Source: Bacteroidetes bacterium RIFCSPLOWO2_12_FULL_35_15 (GTDB lineage Bacteria > Bacteroidota > Bacteroidia > 2-12-FULL-35-15). From it: DNA of 35,373 nucleotides. Under the pieces are notes generated by a model. The model saw only the letters and a program-made list of their open reading frames with translations, searched no databases and was not told the DNA's origin. Position numbers and translations under genes: made by a program. Shown here in pieces: positions 17,173 through 25,442 of the stretch (position 1 is the stretch's first letter; each line of letters begins with the position of its first letter). The stretch covers positions 1 to 35,373 of the forward strand of contig MEPB01000042.1 in the NCBI GenBank assembly GCA_001769385.1, in the 5' to 3' direction.

Positions 17173-18405
17173 GTGATTAGAACAAAAATTATAGCATTTA
17201 CCCACAAAACTACTGACTTAAATGAGATCGGAAAATTGCACATTGACGAAGCTCAATTGCAGGAACGCTTAGATCATTTGAAAATAACATCAGTAGTGGA
17301 TGAATTACAATATCTTTCTACCTGTAACCGTGTTGAATTTATGCTTTCCTATAATGGAAACATCGATAAAAAATTTCTAAAATTGTTTTTCGGAGCATTT
17401 GATTCTAAATGGAAAGAAGCTGATATAAATTGGGCAATTAACAATGCACAGGTTTTTGAAGGCGAAGAGGCGTTGCGTCATTTGTTTAATGTAGCATCTT
17501 CAATCGATTCATTGGTTGTTGGTGAAAGAGAAATAATTACACAAGTTCGTAATGCATATGAAAAATGTTCGAACTTAAATCTTACAGGTGATTTGATCCG
17601 TTTGGCAATCAAGAGAACAATTGAAGTTGCCAAAGACGTTTATACGCATACCAACATTGCTCGCAATCCCGTTTCCGTTGTCTCATTGGCTTACCGTAAG
17701 TTACGTGCATTGAATGTAAAACAAGATGCACGTTTCCTGATCATCGGTTCAGGTGTTACGAATACAACCATGGCGAAATATTTGAAAAAACATGAGTTTG
17801 CTAACTTCTCTGTTTTTAACCGCACCTTGGAAAATGCACAAAAATTAGCTGAAGAATTAAAAGGGAAAGCATATCCTCTGTCGGAACTAAAAAACTTTAA
17901 ACTAGGTTTTGATATTATTGTTACGTGTACTGGTGCTGCTGAAAGTATTATTACTCCTGAAATTTACAAGAGTTTGGTTGGAGACGACAGATCTAAAAAA
18001 ATTGTAATTGATCTTGCAATTCCGAATGACCTTGATGCAGAAATTTTAAAGAATTACGATGTTAATTTAATTGCAATAAATAATTTACAGGAAGTTGCAA
18101 AAGAAAATTTGTTGGCTCGTGAACAGGAAATGCAAGCTTGCAATGCGATCATCGAACGGAATATTGAAGAGTTCAAGCAGATCATCAAAACACGTAAGGT
18201 GGAGTTAGCAATGAGCGAAGTGCCAAAGAAAATGAAAGCAATTCGTGAAACAGCAAACGAAGTTTTTGCAAAGGAATTAGAAAGTCTGGATGTTCAATCA
18301 AAAGAAACATTGGATAAAATTCTTTCCTACATGGAAAAAAAATACATCAGCGTTCCGATGAAAATAGCAAAAGAAATTTTGATAGAGGACGCTAAAACAA
18401 AATAA
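17173..18405 (+). CDS. hemA: Glutamyl-tRNA reductase
   Basis: HemA reduces glutamyl-tRNA to glutamate-1-semialdehyde with NADPH, the first committed step of C5 tetrapyrrole synthesis. The catalytic cysteine is in STCNRVEF (Cys51). SIDSLVVGEREI (near residue 110) is the glutamate-recognition and domain-junction segment, and the NADPH-binding Rossmann turn reads IIGSGVTN near residue 195. The C-terminal helical dimerisation domain runs from about 310. At 410 residues it has normal family length. The start is a GTG at 17173: the N-terminal strand IIAFTHKTTD belongs to the family, and the next Met in frame (residue 57) lies beyond the catalytic Cys, so a later start is impossible. It heads a plus-strand hem block (hemC-hemD fusion, hemB), but repeats fill both gaps, and a short terminator follows hemA, so co-transcription is uncertain. 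Confidence 0.95.
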   Translation: MIRTKIIAFTHKTTDLNEIGKLHIDEAQLQERLDHLKITSVVDELQYLSTCNRVEFMLSYNGNIDKKFLKLFFGAFDSKWKEADINWAINNAQVFEGEEALRHLFNVASSIDSLVVGEREIITQVRNAYEKCSNLNLTGDLIRLAIKRTIEVAKDVYTHTNIARNPVSVVSLAYRKLRALNVKQDARFLIIGSGVTNTTMAKYLKKHEFANFSVFNRTLENAQKLAEELKGKAYPLSELKNFKLGFDIIVTCTGAAESIITPEIYKSLVGDDRSKKIVIDLAIPNDLDAEILKNYDVNLIAINNLQEVAKENLLAREQEMQACNAIIERNIEEFKQIIKTRKVELAMSEVPKKMKAIRETANEVFAKELESLDVQSKETLDKILSYMEKKYISVPMKIAKEILIEDAKTK

Positions 18406-18411
18406 AATGTG

Positions 18412-18432
18412 AGCCCGAAAGGGCTTTTATTT
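18412..18432 (+). terminator. Short terminator after hemA
   Basis: AGCCC (18412-18416) pairs with GGGCT (18421-18425) around a GAAA tetraloop, and TTTATTTTAT follows. It begins seven bases after the hemA stop codon, and part of it is duplicated in the adjoining tandem repeat. Confidence 0.7.
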
Positions 18433-18726
18433 TATAAATAAAAAAATTGGAACGCAGATTTATTAAGAGCGTTAAGATTAAAAAATGATAAAATAAATTT
18501 ATATTACATTGAATCATAAATCACGCGTTACAAAAAAAATCTAATTTTATCTTAATAATCATAAAGAAGGACTTTTGTTTTATAAATAAAAAAGTTGGAA
18601 CACAGATTTAGCAAGATCGTTATGATTTAAAATAATAAATTAAATTTGCGTTACATAAAATCATAAATCACCCAGTACAATCATAAAATCTTAGTTTATC
18701 ATAATAATCATAAAGATCCGCGTTCC
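18422..18726. repeat. Tandem ~147-base repeat between hemA and hemC-hemD
   Basis: Two diverged units lie head to tail: 18422-18568 and 18569-18716. Both open with TTTTATAAATAAAAAA and contain TTGGAAC.CAGATTTA, then AATCATAAATCAC, then AATAATCATAAAGA. The left boundary GGAACGCAGAT (18449-18459) is complementary, with one mismatch, to ATCCGCGTTCC at 18716-18726, so the pair together is closed by an inverted repeat. The single copy after hemC-hemD (20344-20468) has the same ends. The remaining bases to 18749 hold no other feature than a possible promoter. No gene is present in this 344-base gap. Confidence 0.75.
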
Positions 18727-18749
18727 CATATTTGGAATGACATAAACAA

Positions 18750-20333
18750 ATGGAGAGAAAAATAATCATAGGAAGCAGAGGAAGCGATCTTGCTTTATGG
18801 CAAGCAAATCATATTTTACGTAAGGTTCAGAAACTTGGACTAACAGCAGAATTAAAAATTATCACCACACAAGGTGATGCCATTCAGGATCTCAGTTTTG
18901 ATAAACTCGAAGGAAAAGGTTTCTTTACCAAGGAAATTGAAGATGCCTTATTAAAAAAAGAAATTGATCTTGCGGTTCATTCACACAAGGATCTGCCAAC
19001 CACATCACCTGAAGGATTAAAGATAGCAGCTGTTTCGGAGCGGGAAGATGCTGCTGAACTTGTTTTGATCCTTAAAGAAAGTGTGGACAATGGTCAAAAA
19101 TTTGCATTCAAAAAAAATGCAATTGTTGGTACATCCTCTGCGCGCAGAAAATCACAATTACTGGCTTTTCGTAATGATATAAAAATTGAAGACTTACGCG
19201 GAAATGTTCCTACACGAATTCAAAAATTGCGGGATAAAAAATACGATGCCATCATGTTGGCTGCTGCAGGTGTAGAACGGTTGCATATTGATCTGAGCGA
19301 ATTTAAGGTTCTGCGATTGGATCCAAAAGAATTTATTCCTGCCCCCGCACAAGGTGTTTTAGGTTTGCAGATTAGGGAGGATGATCATGAATTATTTGAA
19401 TACATCAATAAATTAAATTCCGAAAAAGTAGAAGATATTATTGGTGTGGAACGTAAGGTCTTGAATTTATTTGATGGTGGCTGTCAATTACCATTAGGTG
19501 TTTATTGCATAAAAGAAGATAATAAATTTAAAGTGTGGACATCAAAAGCCGATGCCTGGAATACAATGCCAAAACGTTTGTATTTCGAGTCGTTTACCGA
19601 TGAAGGATTGGCAGAAAAAATTGTAAATGCCTTAAACACTATAAAAGGAAAATCTGTTTTAATAACCCGTGACCTGAAAGAGGACTCCTTCTTTAAAAAA
19701 GTGCTGGAAGGTAACGGATACAAGGTACAAGGTGTTTCGTTCATCGAAACAAAAAAAGTAAACATTTCCAGCATACCACATACTGATTGGATATTTTTTG
19801 CAAGCTCCAATGCAGTGGAACATTTCTTCGGACAGAATCCCGAATTAAAACCAAAAACAAAATTTGGGGCAATTGGAAAATCAACGGAACTGGAATTAAA
19901 AAAACACAACCGGAATGCTGCATTCGTTGGTTCTATCAATGATACAAAAGTGGTCGGAAAAAAATTCGCAAAAGCTGTTGGAGAAGAAACTGTTTTATTT
20001 CCCCAGGCAAAAGGTGGATTACGAACCGTTCAACAGCAGTTTACTGATGACGCGAAATTAATTGATCTGGTTGTTTACGAAACAGTAAAAAAAGAAAATA
20101 CAAAACTACCGGAAGTTGAAATACTCGTATTTACAAGCCCATCAAACGTGGTTTCTTATTTTGCCCAAAGGGCTCCTAACGGAGAAAAAGGAAAAATTAC
20201 TGCTGATCAAAAAGTAATAGCAATCGGTAAATCAACAGAAAAAAAATTGAAAGAGTTAGGAGTAGAAAACTGTTTGCTACCTGCTTCATTTGATGAAGTA
20301 GGATTAGCGGAAGCGGTTTTCGGAATTAGCTAA
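18750..20333 (+). CDS. hemC-hemD: Fused porphobilinogen deaminase / uroporphyrinogen-III synthase
   Basis: One uninterrupted 527-residue frame carries two consecutive heme enzymes. Residues 1-~290 are HemC: IIIGSRGSDLALWQA at the N-terminus, VHSHKDLPT (76-84), GTSSARRKSQL (127-137), LRGNVPTRIQKL (149-160), and the dipyrromethane-cofactor Cys245 in DGGCQLPLG. Residues ~300-527 are HemD: KSVLITRD at the start, the IFFASSNAVEHF segment near residue 350, and IAIGKSTEKKLKELG near the end, matching the conserved IGxxTxxxLxxxG pattern. HemC makes the linear hydroxymethylbilane, which HemD cyclises before it can close spontaneously to the wrong isomer, so fusion would help channelling. No internal start with good spacing separates the halves. 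Similar fusions are known in some bacteria; in most Bacteroidota I recall the two as separate genes. Related repeats lie on both sides of the gene. Confidence 0.93.
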   Translation: MERKIIIGSRGSDLALWQANHILRKVQKLGLTAELKIITTQGDAIQDLSFDKLEGKGFFTKEIEDALLKKEIDLAVHSHKDLPTTSPEGLKIAAVSEREDAAELVLILKESVDNGQKFAFKKNAIVGTSSARRKSQLLAFRNDIKIEDLRGNVPTRIQKLRDKKYDAIMLAAAGVERLHIDLSEFKVLRLDPKEFIPAPAQGVLGLQIREDDHELFEYINKLNSEKVEDIIGVERKVLNLFDGGCQLPLGVYCIKEDNKFKVWTSKADAWNTMPKRLYFESFTDEGLAEKIVNALNTIKGKSVLITRDLKEDSFFKKVLEGNGYKVQGVSFIETKKVNISSIPHTDWIFFASSNAVEHFFGQNPELKPKTKFGAIGKSTELELKKHNRNAAFVGSINDTKVVGKKFAKAVGEETVLFPQAKGGLRTVQQQFTDDAKLIDLVVYETVKKENTKLPEVEILVFTSPSNVVSYFAQRAPNGEKGKITADQKVIAIGKSTEKKLKELGVENCLLPASFDEVGLAEAVFGIS

Positions 20334-20343
20334 TGAAAAGGTG

Positions 20344-20468
20344 GGAACGCAGATTAGTTAGGATTTTTAAGATTAAAAATGATTAAATAGTTTTTTTTTA
20401 ATCATAAAACATCATAGTAAATAGTTAAAATCTTGTTTTATCATAACCATCATAAAAATCTGCGTTCC
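20344..20468. repeat. Inverted-repeat element between hemC-hemD and hemB
   Basis: GGAACGCAGATT (20344-20355) and AATCTGCGTTCC (20457-20468) are a perfect 12-base terminal inverted repeat around an AT-rich interior with TCATAAA motifs. The 125-base element starts 10 bases after the stop codon and ends 20 bases before hemB. It is related to the tandem units upstream of hemC-hemD. Confidence 0.8.
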
Positions 20469-20488
20469 AATAAAAAGTATAAAAATCA

Positions 20489-21469
20489 ATGTTCAATAAT
20501 ATGATACAACGTCCCCGTAGATTAAGAAAAAATACAATCGTTCGTGAAATGATTGCCGAAACACGTCTTTCGAAAGACATGTTTATTTATCCCTACTTTG
20601 TAGTAGATGGAAAAAATATTGTTCATCCAATTGATGCAATGCCGGGAATCAATCATTATTCAGTGGATGAATTAGTGAAGGATGTTGAAAAGGGATTGAA
20701 AGTGGGCATCAATAAAATATTATTATTTGGTGTGGGGGAACAAAAAACGGTGGATGCAAGTTCTTCGTTCAGTAACAATTCTATTGTTGTAAAAGCTGTA
20801 AGAGCTTTGAAAGAAAAATTTGGAGAAAGTGTTTATGTGATCACAGATGTGTGTGTATGTGCCTATACAACACATGGTCATTGCGGAATATTACATGATG
20901 ATTATGTTCACAATGACTCCTCAGTGGAGGTGCTGGCAAAAATGGCCTTGGCTCATGCTCAGGCAGGTGCTGATATGGTCGCCCCAAGTGACATGATGGA
21001 TGGCAGAATTGCAGCAATGCGCACATTGCTTGATAAAAATAATTTTGAGAATGTTGCCATCATGTCTTATTCTATTAAGTATGCATCAGCCTATTATGGA
21101 CCTTTCCGCGAAGCAGCCGACTCTGCACCACAAAAAGGCGATCGGAAATCCTATCAGATGGATTACAGAAATGGAAATGAATCAATGGTGGAAGGAATGT
21201 TGGATGAAGCAGAAGGTGCAGATATTTTAATGGTAAAACCTGCATTGGCATATATGGATGTGATCTTTAATTTAAGACAAAATACCCTTCTGCCAATAGC
21301 ATGTTATAATGTTTCCGGTGAATATTCAATGGTGAAGGCAGCAGCGAAAAATGGTTGGATCGATGAGCAAAAAATTGTGATGGAAAATATGTATGCTTTC
21401 GCAAGAGCAGGTGCTAATCTCATTATTACCTATCATACAAAGGATATTTTAGAAAAAGGCTGGTTGTAA
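20489..21469 (+). CDS. hemB: Delta-aminolevulinic acid dehydratase (porphobilinogen synthase)
   Basis: HemB condenses two 5-aminolevulinate molecules to porphobilinogen. The zinc-site cysteines are present in DVCVCAYTTHGHCG (Cys122, Cys124, Cys132), so this is the zinc-dependent active-site type and not the Asp-rich magnesium type. The two substrate-binding lysines are Lys197 in YSIKYASAYYGPFR and Lys250 (Schiff base) in LMVKPALAYMD. Length (326) is normal for the family. The ATG at 20489 and another at 20501 (MIQRPRRLRK) are both possible starts; the latter fits the family N-terminus well. HemB acts before HemC in the pathway but is third in the gene order. A terminator follows at 21552. Confidence 0.97.
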   Translation: MFNNMIQRPRRLRKNTIVREMIAETRLSKDMFIYPYFVVDGKNIVHPIDAMPGINHYSVDELVKDVEKGLKVGINKILLFGVGEQKTVDASSSFSNNSIVVKAVRALKEKFGESVYVITDVCVCAYTTHGHCGILHDDYVHNDSSVEVLAKMALAHAQAGADMVAPSDMMDGRIAAMRTLLDKNNFENVAIMSYSIKYASAYYGPFREAADSAPQKGDRKSYQMDYRNGNESMVEGMLDEAEGADILMVKPALAYMDVIFNLRQNTLLPIACYNVSGEYSMVKAAAKNGWIDEQKIVMENMYAFARAGANLIITYHTKDILEKGWL

Positions 21470-21551
21470 TTGGTTGATTAGTTAAATAGTTGATTGGTTG
21501 ATTTGGTAAGGGGGATTTGAAAATTGTTTTTGTTTTTTAAATTTGTTTAGG

Positions 21552-21586
21552 AAAACGTCTGTTTATTTTTATGGACGTTTTTTTTG
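21552..21586 (+). terminator. Rho-independent terminator after hemB
   Basis: AAAACGTC (21552-21559) pairs with GACGTTTT (21574-21581), and further T's follow. It lies 82 bases after the hemB stop codon and closes the hem block before polA. Confidence 0.75.
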
Positions 21587-21801
21587 TTAATAATCCATTT
21601 CAAATCGCATACTATTTTCGGTTATTTTTATAAATTCAATTTAACCACATTTGACATAGGAAAAAGATAAAAACAAAGACAAATTAATTTTGCACATAGT
21701 ATTTCTATGAATAAAGCAAGGCGTCTATGGAATAAACTTAAACACTATGTTTCTATGTGGTTAAAAATTAGTTGACAGTCATTAAAATTTATTTCAACCG
21801 C
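21587..21801. repeat. Gap before polA with TTAACCACAT terminal-inverted-repeat element
   Basis: TTAACCACAT (21641-21650) and ATGTGGTTAA (21755-21764) are perfect inverted repeats. With a one-base gap the arms extend to about 19 bases (CTATGT...ATGTGGTTAA), giving a 124-base AT-rich element. It ends 37 bases before the polA ATG, so it probably contributes to or overlaps the polA promoter. The rest of the gap back to the hemB stop has only the terminator and a low-complexity GGTTGATT stretch at 21471-21504. Confidence 0.75.
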
Positions 21802-24702
21802 ATGTCCGAAACACCAAAAAAACTTTTTTTACTTGATGCCTTTGCATTAATTTATCGTGCTTATTTTGCCTTTGCTAACAATCATCGCATCAACTCAAAG
21901 GGCTTAAATACTTCTGCCATTCTGGGTTTTACAAACACTTTGTTGGAAGTTCTTAAAAAAGAAAAACCTTCGCATATCGCTGTTGTATTCGATACTTCTG
22001 AACCTACTGTTCGTCATATTGAGTTTGCCGAATACAAAGCACATCGGGAAGCAATGCCCGAAGATCTTTCTTTGTCCATCCCATATATCATAAAGGTGAT
22101 TGAAGGATTTAATATTCCAGTACTTTATTCAAATGGGTTTGAAGCGGATGATGTGATCGGAACTCTTGCGAAAAAAGCGGAAGCAAAAGGTTTTATCACC
22201 TATATGATGACGCCTGATAAGGATTACGGGCAATTAGTCTCTGATAAAATTTTTATTTACAAACCTGCCCGCATGGGAAATGGTGCAGAAATAATGGGGG
22301 TAAATGAAGTTTGTAAAAAATGGGATATAAAAAATGTAGATCAGTTAATTGATATTTTGGGTTTGATGGGCGATAAGGTGGATAATATTCCGGGTATTCC
22401 GGGAGTAGGCGAAAAAACAGCCATTCAGCTGGTCAAGGATTTTGGTACCATTGAAAATTTATTGCAAAATACCGATCAATTAAAAGGTAAATTAAAAGAG
22501 AAAGTGGAGCAAAATAAGGATAAGGCCATTCAATCAAAATGGTTGGCAACAATCATTTGTGATGTTCCAATTGAGCTGGATGAAAAAGCGTTGGAAATAG
22601 AAGAGCCCAACAGAGATGCATTGAAGGAATTGTTTCTGGAATTAGAATTCAGAAGATTAGCTGAGCAGATGGGAATGGCAAACCTCACCCCAACCCTCTC
22701 CGAAGGAGAGGGAGTTGTATTAGTTGAAAAAACAAAAGCACAAGCGAAAAAAATAAGCACAAATCCCAACCAAATAGACCTGTTTGGTGTTGAAGAAGAA
22801 ATTGCCGAACAAGATAGCCCCGACAACTCCCCTCTCCTTCTTTCAAGGAGCGAGGCCGGGGAAGGGGTTCTTTCGGAAACTAATAGAGCCACTATTTCAA
22901 CAACTCCACACACCTATTTCCTGATTGATACCAAAGAAAAACTTGAACAATTAATTTCAGATCTTAACAATCAATCTGTTTTTTGTTTTGACACTGAAAC
23001 AACCGGATTAGATGTTCAAACTGCTGAACTGGTTGGAATGTCTTTTGCATTCACCATTTCAGAAGCGTATTACATACCTGTTCCTGAAAATCAGGAAGAA
23101 GCACAACAACTGGTTAATGAATTCAAATTCGTTTTTGAAAATGAAAATAGTACCAAAATTGGACAAAATATTAAATATGATCTGTCGATTTTAAAGAGAT
23201 ATGGAATAGAAATAAAGGGAAAATTATTTGATACCATGGTGGCGCATTTCCTTATTCAGCCGGAGATGCGACATGGGATGAATGTGCTTGCCGAAACGTA
23301 TTTGAATTATTCTCCTGTTTCAATTGAAACATTGATCGGTAAAAAAGGCAAAGGGCAATTAAATATGCGTGCTGTTCCAATCGAAGAAATAAAAGAATAT
23401 GCAGCGGAAGATGCAGATATTACTCTTCAGCTTAAAAATGTATTTGAGCCATTGCTTATTGAAACACATACAAAAAAATTATTTGAGGAAATTGAAATTC
23501 CACTTATCCCTGTATTGGCTGATATGGAAGCCGAAGGTATTGCACTGGATAAAAATGCTTTGCAGGACTTAGCACTTGAATTAGAAAAAGATATTCTGGT
23601 GGTGGAAAATGAAATCCAAGCTATGGCAGGTACACCATTTAATGTTTCATCACCAAAACAAGTAGGAGATATTTTATTTGAAGTACTACGAATAGTTGAA
23701 AAACCAAAGAAGACAAAAACAGGACAGTATGCAACAGGCGAAGATGTATTGTCAAAATTAGTTGGCAAACATGCAATTGTTGGAAGAATATTGGACTATC
23801 GCGAACTCGTAAAATTAAAAAATACCTACGTAGATACATTGCCATTATTGGTGAATCCACGTACAGGTAGAATTCATACTTCATATAATCAGGTGGTGGC
23901 GGTTACCGGCAGATTGAGTTCTGATAATCCTAATTTGCAGAACATTCCTATTCGGACCGAGCGTGGAAGAGAAATTCGAAAAGCATTTGTTGCGCGAAAC
24001 GAAAATTACATGTTGCTTTCTGCCGATTACTCCCAGATTGAATTACGGATAATAGCCGAATTAAGTAAAGATGAAGGAATGATCGAAGCATTTCAAACGG
24101 GATTAGATATTCACAAAGCCACAGCAGCAAAGGTTTATAACGTTCCCTTAGAAGAAGTAACATCTGACATGCGAAGAAATGCGAAAATGGTAAACTTCGG
24201 GATCATCTATGGAATATCAGCTTTCGGACTTTCTGAGCGATTGAACATTCCACGTAAAGAAGCAGCGGCTATCATCGAAAATTATTTTGAAAAATATCCA
24301 CGTATAAAAGCATATATGGATGAAAGTATTGAAATTGCCCGTGAAAAAGGATATGTAGAAACGATTATGGGACGCAGAAGATACTTACGTGATATCAATT
24401 CTAACAATCATACTATTCGAAGTTTCGCAGAACGTAACGCTATTAATTCCCCCATACAGGGAAGTGCAGCCGACATGCTTAAAATTGCAATGATACAAAT
24501 TCATCAGGACCTGAAATCAAAAAAATTGAAATCAAAAATGTTGTTGCAGGTGCATGACGAATTAGTTTTTGATGTGTTGAAAGAAGAGTTGGAAGAAGTA
24601 AAAATTATTGTAGAAAGCAGAATGAGAAATGCAATTTCAACATTAAGTGTACCGATGGAAGTTGGAATAGGAGTGGGACATAACTGGCTGGAAGCACATT
24701 AA
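21802..24702 (+). CDS. polA: DNA polymerase I with repeat-derived peptides in the interdomain linker
   Basis: From the ATG at 21802 the protein has 966 residues; a TTG ten codons upstream is less likely because MSETPKKLFLLDAFALIYRA is the family start. The 5'-3' exonuclease domain covers about 1-285 (EADDVIGTLAKKA, LMGDKVDNIPGIPGVGEKTA). The 3'-5' proofreading domain, about 375-570, keeps its metal residues: Asp397 and Glu399 in FDTETTG, and Tyr533 and Asp537 in EYAAEDAD. The polymerase domain has motif A Asp742 (SADYSQIELR), motif B RRNAKMVNFGIIYG (Lys795) and motif C QVHDE (Asp919). All three activities should work. The linker at about 294-370 holds two peptides encoded by palindromic repeats, NLTPTLSEGEGV (294 on) and NSPLLLSRSEAGEGVLSE (342-359), around a native-looking QIDLFGVEEE. 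The HAD phosphatase gene follows after 50 bases. Confidence 0.97.
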   Translation: MSETPKKLFLLDAFALIYRAYFAFANNHRINSKGLNTSAILGFTNTLLEVLKKEKPSHIAVVFDTSEPTVRHIEFAEYKAHREAMPEDLSLSIPYIIKVIEGFNIPVLYSNGFEADDVIGTLAKKAEAKGFITYMMTPDKDYGQLVSDKIFIYKPARMGNGAEIMGVNEVCKKWDIKNVDQLIDILGLMGDKVDNIPGIPGVGEKTAIQLVKDFGTIENLLQNTDQLKGKLKEKVEQNKDKAIQSKWLATIICDVPIELDEKALEIEEPNRDALKELFLELEFRRLAEQMGMANLTPTLSEGEGVVLVEKTKAQAKKISTNPNQIDLFGVEEEIAEQDSPDNSPLLLSRSEAGEGVLSETNRATISTTPHTYFLIDTKEKLEQLISDLNNQSVFCFDTETTGLDVQTAELVGMSFAFTISEAYYIPVPENQEEAQQLVNEFKFVFENENSTKIGQNIKYDLSILKRYGIEIKGKLFDTMVAHFLIQPEMRHGMNVLAETYLNYSPVSIETLIGKKGKGQLNMRAVPIEEIKEYAAEDADITLQLKNVFEPLLIETHTKKLFEEIEIPLIPVLADMEAEGIALDKNALQDLALELEKDILVVENEIQAMAGTPFNVSSPKQVGDILFEVLRIVEKPKKTKTGQYATGEDVLSKLVGKHAIVGRILDYRELVKLKNTYVDTLPLLVNPRTGRIHTSYNQVVAVTGRLSSDNPNLQNIPIRTERGREIRKAFVARNENYMLLSADYSQIELRIIAELSKDEGMIEAFQTGLDIHKATAAKVYNVPLEEVTSDMRRNAKMVNFGIIYGISAFGLSERLNIPRKEAAAIIENYFEKYPRIKAYMDESIEIAREKGYVETIMGRRRYLRDINSNNHTIRSFAERNAINSPIQGSAADMLKIAMIQIHQDLKSKKLKSKMLLQVHDELVFDVLKEELEEVKIIVESRMRNAISTLSVPMEVGIGVGHNWLEAH
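22681..22714 (-). repeat. Palindromic repeat inside polA (first copy)
   Basis: CCCTCTCC (22694-22701) pairs perfectly with GGAGAGGG (22705-22712) around GAA, preceded by CCTCACCCCAA. On the minus strand this reads as the GAGAGGG...GGTGAGG family seen in non-coding DNA at 16912-16944 and 8736-8757. It keeps the polA frame and encodes NLTPTLSEGEG. Confidence 0.85.
22826..22874 (+). repeat. Palindromic repeat inside polA (second copy, related type)
   Basis: CCCCTCTCCTTCTTTCAAGG, then AGCGAGG, CCGGGG and AAGGGGTT: CTCCTT pairs with AAGGAG around CTTTC, and the outer C-runs can pair with the following G-runs. It is GC-rich against AT-rich surroundings and keeps the frame, encoding NSPLLLSRSEAGEGVL. 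It lies 111 bases after the end of the first copy. Confidence 0.75.
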
Positions 24703-24752
24703 TTTTTCCTTAAGATCATTGTTAAAAATAAAGGAAATAAAATTTTTATAGT

Positions 24753-25412
24753 ATGACAGACAAAATCGAAAACATATTATTTGATCTGGATGGAACATTA
24801 ACAAATCCCAAAGAAGGAATTGTTAACTCAATTTTATATGCGCTGAATAAAATGGGCATTGAGGAAAATTCACCTCACGAGCTGGATTCCTTTATTGGAC
24901 CGCCACTTAGAGAGTCTTTTCAAATGCGTTATAATCTTTCTGATAAAGCTTCTGAGGAAATTGTGGTTGCGTATCGTGAATATTTTTCAACAAAGGGACT
25001 TTATGAAAATAAACTTTACGATGGTATCACTGAGCTTTTAGAATCATTGCATGCTCAAAAATATAAATTGTTTGTGGCAACTTCAAAACCTACTGTTTAT
25101 TCAGAGCAAATTCTGGAGCATTTTAAACTCAAAAAATATTTTACAGAAATCATTGGTAGCAATGTTGATAATACGCGAACAGATAAAACAGAAATAATTG
25201 CACTTGTGGTTTCTTCACATGCTTTACAAGCAAGTAAATCAATTATGGTTGGCGATACGAAATTTGATATGATAGGAGCAAAAAATAATGCAATTAAAAC
25301 AATAGGCGTAACCTATGGTTATGGTTCTTTTGAAGAACTTTCTTTCCATCAACCGGACTTTATTGTTAATACTTGTGGGGAAATAAAATCAATAATTAAC
25401 AGAGGATCTTAA
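24753..25412 (+). CDS. HAD-superfamily phosphatase, phosphoglycolate-phosphatase-like
   Basis: This is a 219-residue cytoplasmic phosphatase of the Gph/PGP (HAD-IA) group. Motif I is FDLDGTLT with nucleophile Asp11 and acid/base Asp13, motif II is the ATSKP threonine-serine at 110-111, motif III is Lys145 in TDKTEI, and motif IV is VGDTKFDMIGAK with Asp168 and Asp172. Between motif I and II lies a helical C1 cap (about 20-80) as in phosphoglycolate and 5'-nucleotidase members. The substrate cannot be decided: phosphoglycolate, nucleoside monophosphates or pyrophosphate are all possible for such proteins. The gene begins 50 bases after polA on the same strand, and no terminator is evident between them, so it may share the polA transcript. 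Confidence 0.85.
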   Translation: MTDKIENILFDLDGTLTNPKEGIVNSILYALNKMGIEENSPHELDSFIGPPLRESFQMRYNLSDKASEEIVVAYREYFSTKGLYENKLYDGITELLESLHAQKYKLFVATSKPTVYSEQILEHFKLKKYFTEIIGSNVDNTRTDKTEIIALVVSSHALQASKSIMVGDTKFDMIGAKNNAIKTIGVTYGYGSFEELSFHQPDFIVNTCGEIKSIINRGS

Positions 25413-25442
25413 CAGTTTAAATTTTGTCCAGATTTTTATTTT

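Noticed and set aside
18422-18726. Tandem repeat in the hem region as a CRISPR array
   Set aside because: Only two ~147-base units that are similar over their whole length, without short constant repeats alternating with unique spacers, and no cas genes.
19502-19939. 145-codon frame antisense to hemC-hemD
   Set aside because: It is a shadow of the HemD-encoding frame; the sense strand has clear family motifs across this interval.
22530-22913. 127-codon frame antisense to polA
   Set aside because: It lies over the polA linker with its repeat inserts; polA is certain, and the antisense peptide is Ser-rich and translated in part from repeats.
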